DNA from: Strongylocentrotus droebachiensis
Lineage: Eukaryota > Echinodermata > Echinoidea > Camarodonta > Strongylocentrotidae
Length of the DNA stretch: 64,000 bases
NCBI GenBank assembly: GCA_035222895.1
Contig: JAVYIG010002521.1
Span: forward strand, 178,832-242,831
Direction of reading: 5' to 3'
Part shown: in pieces, positions 44,853 to 56,255 of the stretch
How the letters are laid out: the number at the start of each line of letters is the position of its first letter
How positions within the stretch are numbered: the stretch's first letter is position 1
Notes under the pieces: model-generated
What the model was told of the DNA's origin: nothing
Seen by the model: the letters and a program-made list of their open reading frames with translations, nothing else
Database searches by the model: none
Position numbers and translations under genes: made by a program

Positions 44853-45098
44853 AGCCGGCACTACTACTATCGACGATCACGCTTCGCATAGTGCCATCGA
44901 TATTCGCGCGTTCTATGCTTCCACGCAATTCGGACCAGTACACCATGCGAGTATCGGGATCGTAATCGACGTCTCGCACTCGATTGACGGAACCAAAGGG
45001 CAAAGCATCGAAGGTTAAAGAGTCGAGACTGTCGCTGGAAAAATCGGCCATGAATATTGCACCTACTGAATAGTCAGCTACAAATACCTTCGACTCCC
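44853..45098 (-). CDS. Receptor gene B, first visible exon (start of YWTD propeller)
   Basis: 246-bp exon, phase 1 in and phase 1 out, with acceptor CTTTGATGTACAG and donor GTGAGT. It begins ESKVFVADYSVGAIFMADFS, the type of strand that opens a YWTD propeller, followed by SVNRVRDVDYDPDTRMVYWS and ELRGSIERANIDG, the first class B repeat. With the three downstream exons this makes five class B repeats plus closing strands, enough for a complete six-bladed propeller of about 264 residues. Such propellers bind ligands extracellularly (LDL receptor, LRPs, nidogen). The upstream exon(s), including the signal peptide, must end in phase 1; I could not find them before gene A. The internal ATG in this exon is not a start. 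Confidence 0.9.
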
Positions 45099-45274
45099 CT
45101 GTACATCAAAGAAAGAGTTCATTGTACAGCACTTACAGTTAAAAATGGCATTAAAGACAACTAAATAAACAAGGTCGTGCCTCTTTGATTGATTGATTTG
45201 ATTCACTTATTTAAAATACAGGTAAAATCCCGTTCAGCATTAGCAGTTGCGTTTGATCGGGATTGATCTCAATT

Positions 45275-46113
45275 CTATAGATATTCATTGATTTTAAAAA
45301 CTAACTTCATTTTCATTATTGCAAAGTTGAAACTTTGATTCGACAATGTTATAAAAATTTAATGCTTGGATACATTCGAAGTCATGATTATTATAAATTA
45401 CAAAACGCTTAAATACAGCCCCGGCATAGCACCTGAAGAACTCTCCGAACGCTGCTGAGATGTGTGAGATCACAGGATGGACATGATTTGCACAAGCAGA
45501 CGATGTCCCATGACTTCTCACACATTTTTAGTGCCTGTTTTTTCATCTTCTCTTGAGTTCTTTCTCTTACTTTACTACCGTCAGGGTAAATTTATAATCT
45601 ATTGCCTCACTCTAAACCCCGCGCATGGTGTTTTTTTAATGACAAACGCAGCGATACAAAAATAAAGGAATCTGTCGCTTGTAAACAAAATAAGACGCCA
45701 TTGTATATTCAGCTGCACACACCGCGGTATGTTCGGCGTTTCAAGAGGGAACAAAAGCCGTTCTTAATATCATTCCGGGTTTTTTTTCAATTTGAAAGTC
45801 TTGATTCTTTGATTGTTAATTAACCCCTATCCTGTGTATTTACAAACAAAAGATTTTAGTTATCAGAATCGGGTCATATCCCCTTTTGAATGATTTGATA
45901 TTGCCATCACATTTATATACACTGAACTCTTTATAATTTGAGAAATAATAGCTTTGCAATTATGTTAATTCTTTATGGGTTGTCGTCTGCTTGGGCAGTA
46001 TCGGTCCATTATGTGACGTCATTAAAACATCATTATTTTTCTGGCGAATCTCTCGTATATCCCAGATGCAATGCAGGTGGTTGTATTTTTATTTTTATAA
46101 ATCACCCGATATG
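45275..46113. mobile_element. TTAA-type MITE, family 1, copy 3 (truncated)
   Basis: Matches copies 1 and 2 from TAGATATTCATTGATTTT onward, but both TTAA ends are lost: the left flank reads TTCTA and the right end is cut by the CACTGTTGG element at 46116. Confidence 0.85.
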
Positions 46114-46115
46114 TA

Positions 46116-46745
46116 CACTGTTGGTCATAATGGTGGAATAATTATTTTTACCCCAATTTATTGAATGATTTTGACAATGATTTATTCCTAATAGATCTAG
46201 ATGATAGTATACATTCTCAGATTTTATTGAATGACAATTGGGGAGTTGTGTTTGTTTTGCGTGACTGCTAATGCTAAGTTCACACCGACGCCGAATTGAT
46301 GGCGCATTAAATCGGCGAGCAAAGCGGCGGCAAAGCGTAACAAAGCTTAATTAAAGCGTAAAGAACGTAATAGAGCGTGAGAAAGCTTTGAGCAATTCGG
46401 GACATTCGGCAAGAGCGCCAATTTTTTTAAAACTGTTTAAAAATTTGAGGCGATCTGTCACGAATTGCGTAAAGCGGGGAGGGCGTATTAAAGCTTATCA
46501 AAGCGTCACAAAGCTTATCAAAGTTTTGCTCAAAGCGTAGGGAAGCTTAACAGAGTTTAAATTGTTGGCGCTCTTGCGGAATGTCCCGAATTGCTCAAAG
46601 CTTTCTCACGCTCTATTACGGTCTTTACGCTTTAATTAAGCTTTGTTACGCTTTGCCGCCGCTTTGCTCGCCGATTTAATGCGCCATCAATTCGGCGTCG
46701 GTGTGAACTTAGCATTAAGCATGTGTGTGCTACTATGCTATTCAA
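46116..46745. mobile_element. CACTGTTGG-family element, left arm, interrupted
   Basis: Starts CACTGTTGGTCATAATGG after TA and follows 15997-16170 of the full copy, interrupted at 46272-46714 by another MITE, then resumes with AGCATGTGTGTGCTAC and ends near 46745. Confidence 0.82.
46272..46714. mobile_element. GC-rich hairpin MITE, arms about 155 bp
   Basis: Near-perfect inverted repeat: ends TGCTAAGTTCACACC and GGTGTGAACTTAGCA, arms rich in AAAGCG/CGCTTT motifs, spacer about 105 bp. Flanks are TAA on the left and (T)TAA on the right, suggesting a 3-bp TAA target as in PIF/Harbinger elements, though one base is ambiguous. Confidence 0.82.
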
Positions 46746-46759
46746 CTAGTCATGCATTA

Positions 46760-47405
46760 TTCCAAAGAGTCATGGAATCTTTTTATAGAGCTTTTGTCAT
46801 GGTTGATTGTTCTAGTACTACTAATAATAATAACAATAAGTAATCATCATCATACAATGCAATCAGTAATTTTTTTGTTGAACGCATAATACACTTTAAT
46901 AGCTTAATGTAATGTTCTTTAAACATAATTCATGTAGCACACATTAAACAATCATAAATCATCGTGAAAGTACAAGCGAAAGAATAAAATCGATAATAAA
47001 ATGCGTTTAGCAGTATACTTTAAAAAACTGAAACACATACATTAATTTTTCAATTCTAGTTCTAGAAAAATAGTAGACGAGCTTTCTTACTGCAATAGGA
47101 GGGTGAAATGAATTGAGCAGAGATGTAGACTGCGATCATCCACATCTGCGACATGGTAGGCCTAACCATTTTCCAGGATGAAGTTTGCTAGGTTCTTTGA
47201 AAGAAAGAAAAAGATAAAGAGTTGAGTTGAGTTTATTTTATTTATACACGGTAAAAGCCCGAAACAGTTCGCAGACTGGTTTCAATCAGGGCCGTGTTGA
47301 TAACAAGCAACATAATCATGACATATAAACAAATGTAATATAACACTGACACATTTACAACCATAACACAACAATATATAGAAAATAAGCTAAAAACACT
47401 TAAGT
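46760..47405. other. No gene; possible LINE 3' end at about 47225-47340
   Basis: AT-rich. GAGTTGAGTTTATTTTATTTATACACGGTAAAAGCCC from 47220 looks like the complement of a LINE 3' terminus; a similar motif is at 45195-45270. Confidence 0.35.
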
Positions 47406-47412
47406 TAATTAA

Positions 47413-47975
47413 AGGGATAGTTGAGTTCTGTTTTCAGACCGCAGATGCCTTCAAAGTGCATGGTTATTGCTCTTATTCTTATCTATGACATTACTAGTGC
47501 CCTTTTAGAACCTAAAATTGCTATGAAGGTAATTTTAGACCCCAAAATGTGTGAACTTTAGTCATTATGAGCATACCAATTCAGCTCCACTTTAAAAAAA
47601 AACATGGTGACCGTTAATTAATTGTTTAATCAAAAATAACAATACATTGGCCGGCTGGTTGTGCGTAATATAAGCAATACGAAAATGCCAACAAAAAAGC
47701 AAACATCGGCATTGGCTGAAATACGACGTAAAAGGCGTTATTTTGTTTTTTCAACAGTTTTTTTTCAAATTTTTCAAAAAAAACTAATATTTGTGGTGGT
47801 ACACAAGTATTAGAAATCGTTATATTTCAGCCGTCTCTGAACCGATTTTGATCAAACAAAGATGATTTTGTCATTTAAATATTATGTTCTTTCAAATTTG
47901 ACACTCAGTTTTTCGTTATCTCACAAAACAAATTATTTTGTGTAGCGCCCTCTGCAACAGAACTCAACTTTCCCT
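47413..47975. mobile_element. TTAA-type MITE, family 3
   Basis: 563 bp with ends AGGGATAGTTGAGTTCTG and, inverted, AGGGAAAGTTGAGTTCTG, flanked by TTAA at 47409-47412 and 47976-47979. Non-coding. Confidence 0.87.
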
Positions 47976-48054
47976 TTAAGACTATATTGATATGCCTAAA
48001 AGATAAACAATTGAAATAAGTTATGATCATCAAAATCTTTTGGTATATACGTTA

Positions 48055-48876
48055 GATGAATTTGAACGTCCACTGCGATGGCAAGACTGTAAAGAAAAGG
48101 GACTAAAATTCAATGAGTATTTTGTATTATTAAGACTGTTATAAAAAATACCAGGAGCATGGAAGCATTTATTTTTGCAGCAAGACTATCACCATCTCGT
48201 TAAAGATCTAAGAGATTTTTCTTCTGTTTTCTGTGATTCCGTATTCTAACAAATCCATAACATAATAACGAAGGAACTTTATCGCGGTACTTTTCTAAGA
48301 CTTGATTACCCAGAATTGTCTTAAGTATTTACTTCTTTTAATGAGCTGTATAATATAAATGAGCAACAAGTGTCGAATCTTTTCACTCTACCAGCAAATG
48401 TTACATTTGACTCCAGACTCCGAATTACGCACTTTAAAATTTTGAATAATATGATACCAATTAATGAATGGCTGGCACGAATAGGAAAGAAAAATAGTTT
48501 TTTTTGCAATGCGACACCAGAGACAATGGATCATTTATTGTTTACATGTCCTAAGATAGCAGCCTTTTGAAATGCGCTACGCAGAAGAGTGACGGATTTT
48601 AATCCCGATTATTTTCTTACAGGCAAAAACATTTTGTTTGGAATTACTGAACCAAAAAGTCAAGCCACCTCAGCTTTTATTTTTCTTACTGTACTCGGTA
48701 AACAGTTCATTTTACGTTGTAAATATCAAGAGATTATGCCTAGTTTGAAACAATTTAATGATTATATTTTTGTTCTTATCAATCCACTAAAGAAGATATT
48801 GCAAAAAAAGAAAAACAAATTTGAGAAGCATACGGCAAAGAGGCAGAGCGTCAGCAAGTGTTTCTGCGTTGCGTAA
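48055..48876 (+). pseudogene. LINE reverse-transcriptase C-terminal remnant
   Basis: Broken ORF. The pieces resemble the C-terminal region after the reverse transcriptase of CR1/L2-like LINEs: EFERPLRWQDCKEKGLKFNE near 48058, then DSRLRITHFKILNNMIPINE, WLARIG and the FCNATPETMDHLLFTCP zinc-knuckle-like block (48415-48550), an in-frame TGA at 48568-48570, and a lysine-rich tail to 48876. At least one stop and probable frameshifts make it inactive. Sense strand is opposite to the host genes. Confidence 0.78.
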
Positions 48877-49297
48877 TGATAAACGTTATTTTATGTGCAA
48901 AACGTTTCAGGGGATAGATTTGTCTGTTTTGTTACAACATTTGTTATGCTTTGTTCTTGATGTGGTGTATTTGATGTACTATTTTCTATAATGTAATGGA
49001 AAAGGTCAGATTATATCTGGCGTTGGGGGGGGGGGGAGAGGGGCTATACATGTCTTTACTCCTTAGCCTCTCTCTTTCCATTATGTGTCGGTCTAATGGT
49101 CGTATCGTATGTGCGGCCGGGGTATACATAAGTATCATGCTATGTTTTTAATGTTACACTGCAATGTGAAACGTCATGATTGTAAGTGTCAACAATTTGA
49201 TTATTCTTTTATTTTTCTGCAAACAAATGTAACGCATATTCTGTAAATCATTGTGTTTTCTGACCAAAAACACTTATCGAGATTATACAAAATAAAG

Positions 49298-49649
49298 GTA
49301 AAATAATTATTTTTACCCCAATTTATTGAATGATTTTGACAATGATTTATTCTTAATAGATCTAGATAATAGTATACATTCTCAGATTTTATTGAATAAT
49401 AATATGCCATTGTTTGTTTTGCGTGACTGCTAATAACAGATGTGTGCTACTATGCTAATCAACTAGGGGACCTACGTCCTTAAGTCATAACTGACAGTAA
49501 TGAGGAGTAATGCTTCACAAAAGGGCACTAATATAGCACATCGTCACGGTTTTGATCCTGGGACCTCACAGTATTACGAATAAATCATTGTCGAAATCAT
49601 TCAATAAATTAGGGTAAAAATAATTATGCCACCTTTATGAACAGCAGTG
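49298..49649. mobile_element. CACTGTTGG-family element, internally deleted
   Basis: The left arm lacks its outermost 20 bp, runs to the CCTGGGACCTCACAGTATTA stretch, then jumps to the right terminal 70 bp ending GCAGTG followed by TA. A G-run at 49024-49035 lies upstream. Confidence 0.8.
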
Positions 49650-50764
49650 TAAGATACTTCGATGTTGTGTTATAGTTATATAGACTTCATAACATCATGC
49701 AATAATATTGGGTTCATCTTTGACTGTCTATAACTAAATTAGAAGAAACAAAATTGTAAAATAAAGCCCTTCATGAGGAAATATTTTATGTGTATGCTAC
49801 AATTATTACATTGGAACAAACGGGAAGAGAAAGCGTAAGGCGTTGGAATCTGGCATCAGAATTTAGACAGATGAAGTCGTTTACAATTTCTAGGCAGAAA
49901 ATGGAAGCTTTTAATTGAGGATTTTTTGTTTTATGTGAACTGCCAACATTTCCACGTAGGAACAAAAACAAAAGAGAACGCTTACAACTTATTATTGTTC
50001 ACCTTAGTCCAAACACTAATTACATAGCGAATTACATTTACTTACCCCTTGCGGCTTACAAAATTTTGCTAAATGACATTAGTGATCTAAGAGTTAAGAT
50101 ACATCAAAATTTAATAAATCCCTTCATGATTCCTCTATTTAAAATCATTACAATGATAAATATTAACCACGTTATCACAAATAACGCGGGTATGCAACAG
50201 TGAGGTAGTTGCATATCACAATTACAAAATCAATGTCAGGAAAATTACAAAATCCACAAGGTCGACTTCCCCATACAATGAATAGCGAATGTTGTCATGG
50301 TAATCCTCCTGTGCGATGGCCTCTGAAAAGTACAGTCATGTGCACGATTTGCTATGAACTGTGAGTCGTCAATCGAACGACGCTTCGTCATTTGACAATA
50401 CATGATTATGCGATTTTAGTGATTCGTCACACTGACTCGACTGTCCTGAAATTATCATGAATATGGTCAAGCAAGAATTCTTAATTAATCTCACCTTTGA
50501 AGAATGCAAACAACTACATTTTCGTTGCAAATTTGACACTCTAATATGGCGTCGCAAGCATAAAATTTCGCGATTTGTCTCACGTTCCGTTAGGAATATT
50601 TTTGGTTCTAAGGCAAAAGCGTTTATATGGATAACAGTTGGTGATAGGCAGTGAAACCGTCATTAGTTATTGATACTGTTATGCATTATAATACATTATA
50701 AGAATCCATTAATCAGTAAATGGGAATGAGATTTAAAAAAAGAGAGGTAAGAGAAAGAAATCGA
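49650..50764. other. No recognised feature
   Basis: AT-rich unique-looking sequence. Small ORFs on both strands show no domain. No repeats recognised. Confidence 0.5.
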
Positions 50765-50960
50765 ATTGTCCGGGGGTAGTTGTCTTCGGGGGTAGTTTTC
50801 TTGGGGTAGTTGTCCGGGGGTTGTTGTCCTAAGGGGAAGTTGCCTGGGGGTAGTTGTCCTAGAGGGTGGTTGCCCTAGGGGCTAGTTGTCCTAGGGGGAA
50901 GTTGACTAGGGCTGGTTATCCGGGGTAGATGTCAAGGGGGTTGGTGTCCTAGAACCATCA
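50765..50960 (+). repeat. Minisatellite, TAGTTGTCCTAGGGGG type
   Basis: About 11 units of 16-20 bp, the TAGTTGTCC variant of the family at 29205, 35075, 52800 and 53050. Confidence 0.8.
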
Positions 50961-51095
50961 GCGTGTTGTTTGAGTTCTTTAGACTTTACTGCTCTAATTG
51001 TTAGCATTCCTTCATACTTCCTTCTATACATAGTGGTGGATATAACCACATTGGCAGCCGCCTCACACGCATATACATACACAAACATACACCCA

Positions 51096-51140
51096 TACGT
51101 GCTCTCTCTCTCTCTCTCTGCCTCTATCTATCTCCCCCTT
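51096..51140. repeat. CT microsatellite
   Basis: (CT)n tract followed by CTATCTATCTCC. Confidence 0.85.
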
Positions 51141-51375
51141 TCCTATTCCTTCGCATCTACAACAACAACAAAACAGCGATATATCTATAATTTATTTATT
51201 TCCAACGTCAGTCGTTAAAAAAGAAACGAACAGAACAGCAAAGAGCAATGTAAATGTTGCGAAATGGAGAAAACAAAAACAGGGGTTTTCCTCTCTAAAC
51301 CACCCAAATGCTGTTTGTTCATGATAAAAGGCTCTTGAATTCAATAAATCACGGCTCGTTCTTCTTATCGAGTCA

Positions 51376-51519
51376 CTACACAAGTCCCGTCCAGTGGTCC
51401 ACACAGGCTTTGGCACGGCAATTCACGGCTTCCAGGTCAGCTTGGGTGCATGGCTCTGGCAGGAGTGGGCAGACCAGCAGGTGTTCCATTGTCTGTTCCT
51501 GGCCGCATTTCACGGTTCG
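51376..51519 (-). pseudogene. LINE ORF C-terminal fragment with zinc-knuckle-like motif
   Basis: Short minus-strand frame reading CGQEQTMEHLLVCP, then about 30 residues to HWTGLV and a stop at 51376-51378. The C-G-x5-M-E-H-L-L-x-C-P pattern is typical of the extreme C-terminus of non-LTR retrotransposon ORF2 proteins. An in-frame stop just upstream shows it is only a remnant. Different family from 48055-48876. Confidence 0.72.
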
Positions 51520-51529
51520 TTAAAAAGTC

Positions 51530-52267
51530 TATATAATCCTGCTCAGTGAAAAGAAAAAGGGTAGAAGAAAAAATATGAACGATATTCGGTACAATTTGAC
51601 CCTGGTGACTCTCCATTCTTTCTCTCTTTGTCGAATTTTGTTTCCTTATTGATAAGCACGCAACTGATTCTTTCCATAAACTATGGTTGCACGACAGCGT
51701 AAGCCTCTTTGTACTGTATTCTCAATATACTTTGAGGGCACGTTAAACAAACAATTGTAAACAAGAAGTTTAGCATGCTCGTCGATCCGAATACTTGATA
51801 AATTCGTATGAAATATTTTCACAAGCAATGATATCAGTGCTGACATTTCCCCTGCGATTGTAGTCTTTGTAATGGACGATGGGTAATTCCAAGCCATTCT
51901 GTATCATATGTACCTAGTATGGATCATCTAAGCTCTTTATGAGTACATAGCACATCTATTTGGCAAGATTATTTTTGTTTGTATTTGTATTAGATGACTG
52001 TACATTCAGGACCAATGAGGGTCTCAAACAAAATTAGAAATTCACGGTCGATACAAAATGTAGCTTTGATGTCAGATGGACGGCAATTATTACCTGTACG
52101 GTCATGACAGTGACTTTCTAAACATGTTACTTTTACATGTTACTAGATTTGTTTAAATACCCCCTGTATATGATATTCACATTGATGACAAAAGTTTAGA
52201 GTTAATACATTTTCAACGTTTCTTATGTAAACAGAAATAATCAGCCATTGATTCATGCAGTTCATGC
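51530..52267. other. No recognised feature
   Basis: AT-rich; the minus-strand ORF at 51646-51897 has no recognisable domain. Confidence 0.45.
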
Positions 52268-52269
52268 TA

Positions 52270-52487
52270 AACGCAGTGGCGGAAGGCCCGGGCCCCCTCC
52301 CCTGAGAAAAACAGGTAAAAATACGTTAATTTTACCTTTTTTTTAGGGAAATGGGCCCCTTCCCCTGGCGCTCAAGAGGGGGGGGGGGGGGGGGGGTGCG
52401 ACTTTCAAATTTTCGAGAGCCGACAATTTTTTTCCCTCACTTATTGGGCCCCTCCCCTACTGCCGCCTGGATCCGCCCCTGGCTGAA
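52270..52487. mobile_element. MITE with CAGTGGCGGA-type ends
   Basis: Left end CAGTGGCGGAAGGCCCGGGC, right end GCCTGGATCCGCCCCTGG; inner GGGCCCC blocks pair. Contains a G-run at 52378-52396. Related termini occur at 20985, 42240 and 63983. Confidence 0.6.
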
Positions 52488-52799
52488 CGTACAAGGGATC
52501 AAAAGGGGTTTCTCCTCCATTTGTGTTTTCTTGGATCAAGATCAGGTCAATGGTTACTTGGCAGATATTAATTCGTTATAATGCTCGAGCGCTGTAATGG
52601 CAGCCGTGCTATTGTCTGGGTAATAATAGAGCGCTAGTAGGAGAGGCAATGTGCCAGCCTTGGGGGCTATACTAGACTCCACTTATTTCATCAATATTAT
52701 GAAGTTCCCTCCAGCGATTACAAAATGCCTTCTTCAGCATGTTAAAATGCCTTCAAAGAGATGAGAGAATCAGCTTCCCTTGAAGGCCCCATTTCTCTT

Positions 52800-53105
52800 G
52801 TATCAGGACAATTACCTCCTGGATAAACACCCCCGGAAAATAACCCCACGGAAAACTACCCCCCCCCCCAGAAATGTACCCCAAAGGACAACTACCCCGA
52901 GTACAATTATCCCCGGAAAATTACCGCCTAAAACAATTACCCCTGCGGACAATCATCCCCGTCGACAACCCCCCCCCCCCTCCAAGACAATCCCCTAAAG
53001 GGGAAGTCCACCCTGATAATAAGTTGGTTTTTATAAAAAGCAGATTTTTCGGGGGGTAATTGTCCAGGGGAGAGGGGTTGATTGTCCTAGGGGGTAATTT
53101 TCTGT
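52800..53105. repeat. Paired inverted minisatellites
   Basis: 52800-52995 carries AGGACAATTACCCCC-type units and 53050-53105 carries the inverted GGGGGTAATTGTCC type, with a 50-bp gap. This is a small fold-back made of the same unit as the arrays at 29205, 35075 and 50765. Confidence 0.7.
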
Positions 53106-54448
53106 GGCTACTTAAAAATGATGAGAGTAAATGTAACTTACATAGCGCCAAATCCACCACGTGGAGTGCTCAAGGCTCATGAAGAAATACAAAGGAATTA
53201 AAAAGAAGCGTTTTTATCTGATTTTTAAGGAATCAGAGATTATACACTTTTTGATGTCATCAGGAAGGCGTTTCCATAAGGAAGGACGGCGTGAGCAAAG
53301 GATCTTTCCCAAAGTTTTTGCAGCTTTAGGAATCATAAGGGAACCGGAAGTGGATGAACGTAAAGATCTCGCGGGGTGTAATTTTGGATTTAAAGAAATA
53401 TTGTATAGGGGAGCAGAACTGTGAATACAGTGAAAATGAGCAACATAATCTTGAAGGAATCTTTGTTTTCTATTTCACATCTTTTGTACTTGTCCCGGAG
53501 GTTTTCAGGCTTGGCTAAACATGCTAGAAATCAGCCATTGTAACTTTAAGCCGACAAATAGAGAAATGGTTTGTTAGAACCACTAGCATAACTGGAATGT
53601 GTGTGCCAACTAAAATGCACGCAACATATACAAAACAATCATCCCGATGTGTAACAACAAATTGTAGTCTCATGTTACTCTAATTTCGTTATTTTTTTTA
53701 ATTTATTTCCGAACAAAATCAAATATTCATTTTTATAATTGTTTTTGTCACTGTAAAATTAACAACATAGAAGAGTAACCAACCAGCTTGTATATTGAGG
53801 CCACCCAAAGGGAAAACTTGCATTTTTGTAACAATCGACTAACCTCGAAAGTCCTATTGGGTCTTTTCGTCTTCGGGTTACATGGCCTTTCGAGAATAAT
53901 CAAGCCCTAATTCACGAATGGCCAGGTGTAACTTTTGTGAAATACACCCCTCTTATCGCCAAAGTGTCGGGTCCGGTTTTAATACCTGACCCTTTTTAAT
54001 GAGCGGAAAATAAGGACCAGAGTTCGGGAAAAGACAAGCGCTCGACACTTCATAATTTTCTGATTGTATGGGCATTTTCTTCGTTCTCAATTATACATGT
54101 AAAATGATAAGCTTTACCTCAAGGAGTGATTTATGGCATTCGGTTTACCCGACCTTTCGTGAATATGGGGGTATGTTTTCACGAAAGTTCGCGTAATCCG
54201 ACAACCCAACCCGACGCGAAGACTGATGGAACAAAGTAAGCCCATAAAAGTTATATGTACGGGTATGGAAAGCAAAGTTAACCCAAACGCAATTTCCATA
54301 TATGGTATCGTTGGATGCATAACATGGACAAAAAATATGTACATACATGGCTTTCAAGCACACTGAATAGAAGTGAACCGGTTTAAACCGGTTAGGGTGA
54401 ACAAATATTACTAGAACGTTTACGCAAGTAGGCAAGGCAAATATCGTG
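53106..54448. other. No gene recognised
   Basis: The plus-strand ORF at 53161-53424 (87 codons, lysine-rich) has no family resemblance I can name and lacks supporting context. Minus-strand ORFs at 54114-54435 overlap each other in two frames. Confidence 0.45.
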
Positions 54449-54626
54449 CATATCTAAACAAATATCACTGGAAATGTATTTATTAGAATATTTGCAATAT
54501 TTGCAAAAGAAAACTATCAGAAGGAAAAGGAAAAGGGATGATCCCTTTCCTTCTGAAAGTTTTCTTTTGCAAATATTGCAAATACTCTAAAATACATTTC
54601 CAGTGATATTTGTTTAGATATGCAAG
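54449..54626. repeat. Near-perfect palindrome, arms about 80 bp
   Basis: CATATCTAAACAAATATCACTGG on the left pairs with its complement at about 54600-54622; the centre near 54535 is AAAGGGATGATCCCTTT. Confidence 0.88.
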
Positions 54627-56022
54627 TTTTCATAGACAACATAGCGTTCAAAGTGTTGTTTCATTGATAATCCAATTGGTGAAAAGGGACATCTGTGTTT
54701 GGAGCGAGGACAAATTTCATCTCATCACACGATCTTTTGGTTTTCTACGATTCTTTCATCTTCATATATTGAATAATGTTTGTTCGTTTATCAAAGGTTC
54801 AGTGAAGATGAAAGCATTTGTTTTCTCTCAATAGACAATGTTTCGATTCAGTTGGGACTTTTTCCGTCTCGTCTAGCAGGAGTTACAAAGGCAAATAATT
54901 ACTATATATTAAGAGCAGAAAAAGATGTTTGCACGTTAGAATCCATCCATTGATGTTTCTCGTCAGCTTTTTCAACCATTGTTTTTGCTATCAATGCTGT
55001 TCTTCCTGGTAAGGGCTCTACAGTCATTCTGAATCTGGAATCAGCTCAATGTCTTGCAAAAGGACATTTAATTAGTGCCATTATTGATAACCCTCATTCC
55101 TTTGATCGAGAGTCAAATGAATGAACTAGTATACCACAACACCTCCACATATTGAACATGAAAGAGATTCAATCATGTCAACATGTTTACCTGGTTTAAA
55201 ACCAAATCAGGTCACCCACTTTCTTAAACTCTGAATTAGGCCGTGTCCCTCGGATAGAAGTAAGATTCACTTGCTACAAACATATGACTACATATAAACA
55301 CAAATGTAACCTAGTTCCCGACTATCATCAGATTTTTCTTGTAACCAGATTGTGAATACTTTCTCAAAGGTTTATCCTCAGTTACAGTGCAAACACACAA
55401 CACAGTTATGATCAAAAGTAGATTATGAAACAAAACGTTTAGAATTTTAGTGGAATTGCCTCCTCGATATGTATTTGTGAATGAGTAAAAACTAAATAGA
55501 TTAGAAATAAATAGATATATTACCCATTAATGGTCAATTAATACCGGTGAGCGTCTCGAAAACAATAACTCGCTTTGCACGATAGGTAATCAATTGAAAT
55601 ATATCATGCTGATATTTCGACATACTGATGGATGATATTTGGTCGATGAGATTAATAGTAATTTGTTTTGAAGTCACATCGTAATATTTTTTTAATTATA
55701 ATATAAATGGGGTAGGGAAAAAGCCTTCGTCGTGTTTTTTTTTCAAGGTGTTGAAATATTTCATCCAGACCCCCGTTCTTCCTCTCTTGCCTCTTGGCTT
55801 TGGTCGACCATGTATTCAACAAAACGGGGGTTCCTTCCTTGATAATAAGCCCGTATGTTTCCAAGCGATACCCCCCTCCACACTGACACAAACGACAAAC
55901 CCACACGTCTTAATGATCCAGCCTGGTCAAACCTTACTGGTCTCTTGTTGGTATTTTCATCGAGGGTAGGTTCATAAAATTAAAAATCAAAATCAAATTT
56001 AATTTCATAACATAAAACCTTG
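54627..56022. other. No recognised feature
   Basis: AT-rich. The minus ORF at 55652-55906 overlaps a plus ORF and shows no known domain. Confidence 0.45.
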
Positions 56023-56255
56023 TGGAGGTGTGGTATAGTGGTTCATTCCCTTGACCCTCGATCCAATGGTTGAGGGTTTGTATCACAACACGGATCTATA
56101 GTCATGTCATTTGGCGAGACATTGATCCACATTGCCACTCTCCATCCAGGTGTAAATGGGGACCTGGGAATTGCTTGGATAATAATAAACGTGGGACCCG
56201 CAAGAAGAGGAGCATTAATACCGATGTGATTATCCTGGGTAAATAATACCCAATC
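56023..56255 (+). mobile_element. tRNA-derived SINE
   Basis: A tRNA-like head with box A TGGTATAGTGGTT at 56031-56043 and box B-like GGTTTGTATCA at 56075-56085, about 31 bp apart. It is followed by a tRNA-unrelated body with GTAAATGGGGACCTGGGAAT, the motif also seen in the SINE copies at 36.0 and 37.6 kb. The box B substitution suggests it is inactive. Confidence 0.75.

Noticed and set aside
53161..53424. 87-codon plus-strand ORF
   Set aside because: Lysine-rich with no recognised family; could be repeat-derived. Not enough support to call a gene.
55652..55906. 84-codon minus-strand ORF as an upstream exon of gene B
   Set aside because: No propeller, EGF or signal-peptide features, and no suitable phase 1 donor at its end.
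56023..56095. tRNA gene
   Set aside because: A and B boxes are present but the cloverleaf is not complete and a SINE body follows.
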